This document shows positions 1 through 6,310 of a stretch of DNA of 9,314 bases, piece by piece; the first letter of the stretch is position 1; the number at the start of each line of letters is the position of its first letter. The notes below the pieces were generated by a model that had not been told where the DNA came from, searched no databases, and saw only the letters and a list, made by a program, of their open reading frames with translations. Source of the DNA: Pontiella sp. (lineage in GTDB: Bacteria; Verrucomicrobiota; Kiritimatiellia; Kiritimatiellales; Pontiellaceae); the NCBI GenBank assembly GCA_029935255.1, contig JAOZKS010000089.1, positions 1 through 9,314 on the forward strand, read 5' to 3'. The position numbers were made by a program, and so were the translations under genes.

Positions 1-823
1 CCGCGACGGCAAGGTGCGCATGGACTGCTCCTCGCCCTACGCCATGGCCAGCCTGATCGATCTCAAGGATGACTTCGACCTCGCCTTCGGCAACGACCCC
101 GACTACGACCGCCACGGCATCGTTACCAAGTCGGCCGGCCTACTCAACCCGAACCACTATCTCGCCGTCGCCATCAACTATCTCTATACGCACCGCACCG
201 GCTGGCGCGCCGATGCCGCCATCGGGAAGACGCTCGTCAGCTCGTCGATGATTGACCGTGTCGCCACCAAGCTGGACCGCGACCTGCAGGAAGTGCCGGT
301 CGGTTTCAAGTGGTTTGTCGACGGCCTCGTTGATGGTTCCTACGGCTTTGGCGGCGAAGAGTCCGCCGGCGCCTCGTTCCTGCGTAAGGATGGAACCGTC
401 TGGACCACCGACAAGGACGGCATCATCCTCTGCCTGCTGGCCTGCGAAATCCAGGCCGTCACCGGTAAAGATGCCGGAGAACACTACCAAGCCCTCGTGG
501 CCCAATTCGGCAATCCCGTCTACGACCGGGTCGATGCCCCCGCCACCCGCGAACAAAAAGCCAAACTCGCCGCCCTCTCGCCCGAGCAAGTCACCACCGA
601 AATACTGGCGGGCGAAGCCATCACCGCCAAGCTCACCCACGCCCCCGCCAACGGAGCCGCCCTCGGCGGCCTCAAGGTCTGCACCGAAAACGGCTGGTTC
701 GCCGCCCGGCCCTCCGGCACCGAAGATATCTACAAGATCTACGCTGAAAGTTTTAAGGGCGAAGAACACCTGAAGCAGATCCAGGCCGAAGCCAAAGAGA
801 TCGTCAACGCTGCCCTCACGTAA
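1..823 (+). CDS. pgm: Phosphoglucomutase (alpha-D-glucose phosphate-specific), C-terminal half, partial at the left edge
   Basis: This enzyme interconverts glucose-1-phosphate and glucose-6-phosphate in the cytoplasm, linking glycolysis to glycogen and nucleotide-sugar synthesis (alpha-D-phosphohexomutase superfamily). The reading frame begins at base 2 and is open to the left edge, so the start and the catalytic-serine domain lie outside the window. The visible 273 residues are about half of the roughly 546-residue E. coli-type enzyme. Three family motifs are present in order: the metal-binding loop NDPDYDRHG near bases 92-118, the sugar-binding loop GFGGEESAGAS near 346-376, and the phosphate-binding loop ARPSGTED near 701-724. 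I recognise close similarity to E. coli Pgm through most of its length, for example VGFKWFVDGL and WFAARPSGTED. The GTG at 14 is internal and not a start. The stop is TAA at 821-823. No intrinsic terminator follows, so read-through into the FKBP gene 59 bases downstream is possible. Confidence 0.97.
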   Translation, partial: RDGKVRMDCSSPYAMASLIDLKDDFDLAFGNDPDYDRHGIVTKSAGLLNPNHYLAVAINYLYTHRTGWRADAAIGKTLVSSSMIDRVATKLDRDLQEVPVGFKWFVDGLVDGSYGFGGEESAGASFLRKDGTVWTTDKDGIILCLLACEIQAVTGKDAGEHYQALVAQFGNPVYDRVDAPATREQKAKLAALSPEQVTTEILAGEAITAKLTHAPANGAALGGLKVCTENGWFAARPSGTEDIYKIYAESFKGEEHLKQIQAEAKEIVNAALT

Positions 824-882
824 CACGGGAATATTAAAATATCGGACTGACCCCTATCCGTATCTATGGACACCTTCCCCTG
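824..882. other. pgm-FKBP spacer with an AT palindrome and the motif CGGACTGACCCC
   Basis: This 59-base spacer contains a small AT-rich palindrome (ATATT at 831-835, two bases, AATAT at 838-842) followed directly by CGGACTGACCCC at 843-854. I see no GC-rich hairpin with a T-run and no clear promoter. The FKBP frame stays open upstream of its ATG as far as the TAA at 835-837, but that stretch holds no ATG, GTG or TTG. The palindrome-plus-motif resembles short repeated extragenic elements, but only one copy is visible in this window. Confidence 0.3.
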
Positions 883-1323
883 ATGAGCCGAAAATCAGAT
901 AAAAAACAAAGGCGCGGGCGCGGCGGAGCCGGGCAGAACCGCGCCGAGAGTGAAGCCTTCTTGAAGAAGAATGGTTCGAAGCCCGGCGTCATCACCACCG
1001 CCAGCGGCCTGCAATATACCATTAAAGATCCGGGCACCGGGAAAAGCCCGGATGAGTGGAGCACGGTCGAAGTCAATCAGCGCATCCTGCTCGCCAACGG
1101 AACCATCATTAAAAACACCTACGATGGTATCGAAACGGATACCTTCACAATGGCCGAAGCGATTGATGGATTGAAGGAAGGGTTGGTGCTCATGAAGGAA
1201 GGCGGAAAGTTCCGTTTCGTCGTCCCGGCCAATCTCGCCTGGGGCAAGCGCGGTTCCGGGCGAACCATCGGCCCCCACGCCGCCCTCATCTTCGACATCC
1301 GACTCGAAAAGGTGATCCGTTGA
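883..1323 (+). CDS. FKBP-type peptidyl-prolyl cis-trans isomerase-like protein with a divergent active site
   Basis: The protein has 146 residues. A basic, Gly/Arg-rich leader (residues 1-20) has no hydrophobic stretch, so it is probably cytoplasmic. Residues 22-45 resemble the linker before the catalytic domain in FklB/FkpA/Mip proteins (AFLKKN, then GVITTASGLQY). The FKBP domain runs from about 35 to 145, with recognisable GLVLMKEGGK, RFVVPANLAWGKRG and LIFDIRLEKV segments. By alignment to human FKBP12 from memory, the pocket is heavily substituted: Tyr26 is Gln66, Phe36 is Ile76, Asp37 is Lys77, Val55 is Ala93, Trp59 is Leu97 and Tyr82 is Trp120. Phe46 (Phe88), Ile56 (Ile94) and Phe99 (Phe137) remain. 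Isomerase activity is therefore doubtful and a chaperone or binding role is possible. ATG 883 is the only conventional start in the open frame, although no Shine-Dalgarno sequence precedes it. It may be co-transcribed with pgm. It meets the BI-1 gene tail to tail, 6 bases apart. Confidence 0.88.
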   Translation: MSRKSDKKQRRGRGGAGQNRAESEAFLKKNGSKPGVITTASGLQYTIKDPGTGKSPDEWSTVEVNQRILLANGTIIKNTYDGIETDTFTMAEAIDGLKEGLVLMKEGGKFRFVVPANLAWGKRGSGRTIGPHAALIFDIRLEKVIR

Positions 1324-1329
1324 TTTGTC

Positions 1330-2031
1330 TTAGCGCCGCGAAAGGCTCATGACAATCTGGAGGACGTACCAGAAGAGGAGCGCAACGGAGGCGAAGAGCT
1401 GCAGGGAGGCTGCAACGTACTGATCCGGCCCATAGTTCTTCAGGATCTTGGAGGTGTCGTAGAGAATCGCCCCGCTGGCGAGCAGAACCATCGCCCCCGA
1501 AAAAACCAGGCCGAGATTAAAACCAAATAGCACCGCGCAAATAATCAGGCCGAACGCAACCATGAAACCTATCTTCAGAATACCCCCGAGAAATGAAAAA
1601 TCTTTCTTCGTGGTGAACACCACCAACGTCAATCCGCCAAAGAGCAACAGGGTCAGAATGGCTGCCATTGGCAACACTTCGGGGGAGCTATAGCGGGAGG
1701 CAATCAGCAGGATGGGTGCAAAGATAACCGACTCTAAAATGACGTACAGACTTAGGCCCGCGTATTGCATCGAGGGCGAAGCGCCCCCGGAGGCCAACCC
1801 GCTGGCCATGCGCCCGAAAAGGATGAACCCACCCAGGATTAAGAGCCAGCCAAAGCGCATCGCCATTACGTTAAGCAGCATTTCTGCGATGGGCGAGTTG
1901 ACCATGTAGATTTCAAGACCAACAAACGCGAGCACCGCCCCCGCCAGATGGGCATAGGTTCGGCGAATGAAGGCCGCCCGCTCACTGGGCTGCGACTGCG
2001 ATACGGTCAGTTGCTGTGCATATTCATTCAT
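1330..2031 (-). CDS. Bax inhibitor-1 (BI-1/YccA/YbhL) family integral membrane protein
   Basis: The 233-residue product is almost entirely hydrophobic after a polar N-terminus. About seven membrane segments can be drawn, near residues 27-45, 59-80, 88-111, 118-140, 147-168, 172-192 and 204-228. The C-terminal block carries the family pattern (SGAILYDTSKI, then a short loop and an aromatic last helix). Members include E. coli YccA, which modulates the FtsH protease, and the B. subtilis calcium-leak channel YetJ. Of the two aspartates that form the pH sensor in YetJ, the first is present as Asp192; the second position appears to be non-acidic, as in YccA. Function here is therefore only family-level. 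The start is supported by GGAGA at 2039-2043, 7 bases upstream of the ATG. The gene begins 28 bases after the yebC stop and is probably the last gene of the tyrS-yebC transcript. No terminator is visible between it and the convergent FKBP gene. Confidence 0.9.
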   Translation of the reverse strand: MNEYAQQLTVSQSQPSERAAFIRRTYAHLAGAVLAFVGLEIYMVNSPIAEMLLNVMAMRFGWLLILGGFILFGRMASGLASGGASPSMQYAGLSLYVILESVIFAPILLIASRYSSPEVLPMAAILTLLLFGGLTLVVFTTKKDFSFLGGILKIGFMVAFGLIICAVLFGFNLGLVFSGAMVLLASGAILYDTSKILKNYGPDQYVAASLQLFASVALLFWYVLQIVMSLSRR

Positions 2032-2059
2032 GACTCATTCTCCAGAGGTTGAACAGTGA

Positions 2060-2818
2060 CTACTCTCCCGCCTCAAGCCGCGCGGCGACCTCGTCGGAAA
2101 CATCGAAGTTGGTATAGACATCCTGGACATCGTCAAGCTCTTCGAGCGCATCGACAAAGCGCATGATCGACTGGGCTTTACCCAGCTCGGTGACTTCAAC
2201 CACCAGATCCGGAATCATCGTGATTTCTGATTCCGCCATTTCAATATTTGCATGGGTGATGGCTTCGGAAACGGTGAGGAAATCGTTTGGATCGGTGACC
2301 ACCTCGAAGTGTTCGTCCTCGGTCTTTAAATCTTCCGCACCGGCTTCGAGCACAAGATCCATCAGCGTGTCTTCATCGGTCTGGTCATTATTAATAAGGA
2401 TCTGGCCCTTGCGCTGGAACATGCGGCTGACGGCTCCCTGCTCGGCGAGGTTGGCCCCCGCCTTGGTGAAGGCGTGGCGCACTTCGGAGGCGGAGCGGTT
2501 CTTGTTGTCGGTCAGGACTTTCACGACGACGGCAATGCCGCCTGCCGCGTAGCCTTCGTAGGAGCCTTCGGTGAGCTGGCCGCCTTCGAGTTCGCCCGTA
2601 CCCTTCTTAATGGCACGATCAATATTATCCTTCGGCATACTGACGCTCTTGGCTTTCTGAACCAGGGCACGCAGCGAAATATTGTCGTTAACGTTTCCGC
2701 CACCCGCGCTCGCCGCCACCATGATTTCCTTGGCAATCTTGCTGAAAACCTTACCGCGTGCGGCGTCAGCCTTGCCCTTTTTATGCTTAATGTTTGCCCA
2801 CTTGCTATGTCCAGCCAT
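2060..2818 (-). CDS. yebC: YebC/PmpR family DNA-binding / translation-associated regulatory protein
   Basis: The 252-residue protein is full length for the family and collinear with it. It opens with the hallmark N-terminus MAGHSKWANIKHKKGK, followed by KVFSKIAKEI, then MPKDNIDRAIKKG near residues 81-93, YEGYAAGGIA near 107-116 and the NKNRSASEVRH segment near 125-135. The acidic C-terminal part is typical. Family members were first described as transcriptional regulators (PmpR in Pseudomonas). More recent work links them to relief of ribosome stalling, including at proline-rich sequences. Sequence alone does not choose between these roles, but the position between tyrS and a membrane gene, downstream of rpsA, fits a translation role. 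ATG is preceded by a strong GGAGGT at 2825-2830, 6 bases from the start. The gene lies 55 bases downstream of tyrS with no terminator between them, so co-transcription is likely. Confidence 0.96.
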   Translation of the reverse strand: MAGHSKWANIKHKKGKADAARGKVFSKIAKEIMVAASAGGGNVNDNISLRALVQKAKSVSMPKDNIDRAIKKGTGELEGGQLTEGSYEGYAAGGIAVVVKVLTDNKNRSASEVRHAFTKAGANLAEQGAVSRMFQRKGQILINNDQTDEDTLMDLVLEAGAEDLKTEDEHFEVVTDPNDFLTVSEAITHANIEMAESEITMIPDLVVEVTELGKAQSIMRFVDALEELDDVQDVYTNFDVSDEVAARLEAGE

Positions 2819-2873
2819 CTCTAAACCTCCGTTGTTGCGTATTGCGTATCCCTGCCCAGAGAAATACGAAGTG

Positions 2874-4079
2874 CTATCCTAGTTTAACTTTTGCAAATCC
2901 ACGCTTTCCTGAACGAATGACCATTCCATCTTCCGGAACAACCTGCATGCGGGGATCGCTGATTTTTTCGTCGTTAATTTTCACGGCCCCTTGCGTGACC
3001 AAGCGGCGGGCCTCGCCGTTGGTCTTCACCAAGCCCGCCTGCACCATCAGGACCAGCAGGCCGATCTCTTCGGCGGGAAGCACCACTTCCGGAATTTCGT
3101 CCGGCAAGGCCTTCTGCGCAAAGATGCGCGTGAACTCTTCCGAGGCACTTTGGGCTTCGGCCTCGCCGATGAAACGCTTCACCACCGCCTGCGCGAGCAT
3201 GTCCTTTGCCGCACGCGGGTGCAGCTCGCCGCTGGCCACCTTGGCATGCATGGCCTGAACTTCGTCCTTCGGCCAGCAGAGGATGTATTCAAAATATTTC
3301 CACATCAGGTCGTCCGGTACGCTCATGAGCTTGCCATACATTTCCCGCGCGGGTTCGGCGACGCCGACATAGTTGTTGAGGCTCTTGCTCATTTTCTGAA
3401 CGCCGTCGAGTCCTTCGATCAGCGGCAAGGTCATGACGCACTGCGGCGGCTGCCCCATCACCTTTTGCAGCTCACGGCCCAATAATAAATTGAAGAGCTG
3501 ATCGGTTCCCCCGAGTTCGAGGTCGGCTTCGACCATGACGGAATCGTAGGCCTGCACGAGCGGGTAGAGAAACTCCACGATCGAGATCGGCTGGTTGGCG
3601 GCATATCGCTTGGAAAAGTCATCGCGCGCCAACATCTGCGCCACGGTGACGTGTGCGGTGAGACGGATGACATCGTCGAACTTCATCTTGCCGCACCATT
3701 CGGAGTTGAAGCGAACCTCGGTCTTTTCCGGATCGAGGATCTTGAAGACCTGCTCCTGGTAGGATTTCGCGTTGATCGCCACCTGCTCTTTAGTAAGCGG
3801 CTTGCGGGTTTGCGAGCGACCGGAGGGATCGCCGATCATGCCGGTGAAGTCGCCGATGATGAAGACCACGGTGTGGCCCATATCCTGGAATTCGCGCAGC
3901 TTGTTCAGCCCGACCACGTGGCCGAGGTGGATGTCCGGCGCGGAGGGGTCGGCTCCGTATTTGATGCGCAGTCCACGCCCTTCGGCGGCCGCCTTTTCGA
4001 GCTTCTTTTTCAGATCGTCGCGCGCAATGAAATCGACCGCGCGAGCCGACAGGAAATCAAGTTGTTGTTCTATGTTCAT
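2874..4079 (-). CDS. tyrS: Tyrosine--tRNA ligase
   Basis: This is a class I aminoacyl-tRNA synthetase that charges tRNA-Tyr with tyrosine in the cytoplasm. The 401 residues are within the usual 400-430 range. The ATP-binding HIGH motif is HLGH at residues 51-54, preceded by the KYGADPSAPDI segment (40-50). The second signature is KMSKS at 229-233. The tyrosine pocket region is recognisable at about 168-200 (EFLYPLVQAYD, then LELGGTDQ). A C-terminal S4 RNA-binding domain covers about 337-401, including GEARRLVTQGAVKIND. The features fit the TyrZ-like bacterial subgroup better than the E. coli TyrS subgroup, although I could not align them. The ATG has AGGAA at 4086-4090, 6 bases upstream. The rpsA terminator separates it from rpsA, so it probably has its own promoter in the 4080-4221 spacer, though I see no convincing one. 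yebC follows 55 bases downstream. Confidence 0.98.
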   Translation of the reverse strand: MNIEQQLDFLSARAVDFIARDDLKKKLEKAAAEGRGLRIKYGADPSAPDIHLGHVVGLNKLREFQDMGHTVVFIIGDFTGMIGDPSGRSQTRKPLTKEQVAINAKSYQEQVFKILDPEKTEVRFNSEWCGKMKFDDVIRLTAHVTVAQMLARDDFSKRYAANQPISIVEFLYPLVQAYDSVMVEADLELGGTDQLFNLLLGRELQKVMGQPPQCVMTLPLIEGLDGVQKMSKSLNNYVGVAEPAREMYGKLMSVPDDLMWKYFEYILCWPKDEVQAMHAKVASGELHPRAAKDMLAQAVVKRFIGEAEAQSASEEFTRIFAQKALPDEIPEVVLPAEEIGLLVLMVQAGLVKTNGEARRLVTQGAVKINDEKISDPRMQVVPEDGMVIRSGKRGFAKVKLG

Positions 4080-4156
4080 AAATCGTTCCTACCCGTCAAA
4101 AGATGAAATGCGCATTGAGCCATAAATCCGCCGGAAAGTCACAAAAAAACGGCTTA

Positions 4157-4180
4157 ATGTAGACAAAGCTTCGTCTACAT
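4157..4180 (-). repeat. Perfect palindromic hairpin in the rpsA-tyrS spacer, possible second terminator
   Basis: ATGTAGAC at 4157-4164 pairs exactly with GTCTACAT at 4173-4180 across 8 bases. Read on the minus strand, a further G-U pair extends the stem to 9 pairs around AAGCUU. Outside it on the same strand, CGGC and GCCG segments could pair as an outer stem (near 4191-4194 and 4151-4154), and a run of seven T follows (4149-4143). This fits a weaker back-up terminator for rpsA transcription. A dispersed extragenic palindrome is an equally good reading. Confidence 0.5.
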
Positions 4181-4221
4181 CGAAAAAAACCGCCGGGATC
4201 GCGAACTCCAACCCTCCAAAC

Positions 4222-4253
4222 AAAAAAGCCCGCCGGTTGGGCGGGCTTTTTTT
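4222..4253 (-). terminator. rpsA: Intrinsic terminator downstream of rpsA (could act in both directions)
   Basis: A GC-rich stem, GCCCGCC at 4228-4234 with GGCGGGC at 4240-4246 around a five-base loop, is flanked by A6 at 4222-4227 and T7 at 4247-4253. The stem can therefore extend through A-U pairs, and each strand ends in a U-run. It begins 21 bases after the rpsA stop codon, the expected place for a rho-independent terminator of the S1 transcript. No plus-strand gene reads into it, so only the minus direction is relevant here. Confidence 0.93.
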
Positions 4254-4274
4254 GTGACTTCGAAAGGGAATCTC

Positions 4275-6029
<1,755 letters not shown>

Positions 6030-6132
6030 AATTAAGCGGGAACACGCGCTCCCTAACCTTGTTTAATTTAATTCGAGGGAAGCGCAGCCCAGCCACTCGG
6101 CCGGAAAAACCACACATCTCCCGTTCAATTGA

Positions 6133-6167
6133 GCGCGCCATAATAGACGTAACGCCCTGTGATACAA
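6133..6167 (-). promoter_or_regulatory. rpsA: Candidate sigma70-type promoter for rpsA
   Basis: On the minus strand, TTGTAT (6167-6162) and TATTAT (6145-6140) lie 16 bases apart. The -10 matches consensus at five of six positions and the -35 at three. Transcription would start near 6133 and give a leader of about 100 bases. The end of that leader is AT-rich (AATTAAATTAAAC near 6060-6073), which could serve as an S1-binding site. A short GGGA/TCCC stem (6038-6053) sits just upstream of the start codon. Confidence 0.45.
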
Positions 6168-6243
6168 GCTGTAAATGAAGGAAATGCCGGTGGTTCCGCA
6201 CGGAATAATCACCCGATCAGCCCGCATTCCCCGGATAAGAGCT

Positions 6244-6271
6244 TTGCAAGCGTTGGGAATCGCATTATTGT
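6244..6271 (+). promoter_or_regulatory. Weak candidate promoter for the AsmA-like gene
   Basis: TTGCAA (6244-6249) and TATTGT (6266-6271) are 16 bases apart, each matching four of six sigma70 consensus bases. The start codon at 6311 lies 39 bases beyond the -10. The rest of the 281-base divergent region (6030-6310) shows no gene, RNA or repeat that I can support. Confidence 0.3.
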
Positions 6272-6310
6272 GCTTGTTCGCAAAGAAGAAACCGACTTGT
6301 AGAGGATCCC

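Larger units (their letters stand above)
4136..4260. repeat. 14-bp inverted repeat enclosing the rpsA-tyrS hairpins
   Basis: The sequence AAGTCACAAAAAAA at 4136-4149 recurs as its perfect reverse complement at 4247-4260. The two arms bracket 97 bases that contain the rpsA terminator and a second palindrome. The right arm includes the terminator's own T-run. Half of each arm is a homopolymer, which lowers the significance, but the seven other bases (AAGTCAC) also match in register. It may be a duplicated terminator tail, the ends of a small non-coding insertion, or chance. No target-site duplication is obvious outside the arms. Confidence 0.55.

Noticed and set aside
140..826. Minus-strand open frame (228 codons) antisense to phosphoglucomutase
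   Set aside because: The Gly/Val/Asp-rich product is what the complement of GC-rich codons gives. The plus-strand frame matches Pgm throughout.
4080..4274. T-box or other tyrosine-responsive attenuator ahead of tyrS
   Set aside because: I find no conserved T-box bulge sequence or antiterminator. The terminator lies immediately after rpsA and is explained as its own terminator. T-boxes are also largely confined to Firmicutes and some relatives.
6242..6285. Six-base inverted repeat CTTTGC...GCAAAG upstream of the AsmA-like gene as an operator
   Set aside because: It is short, with a 32-base gap, and not distinguishable from chance in this region.
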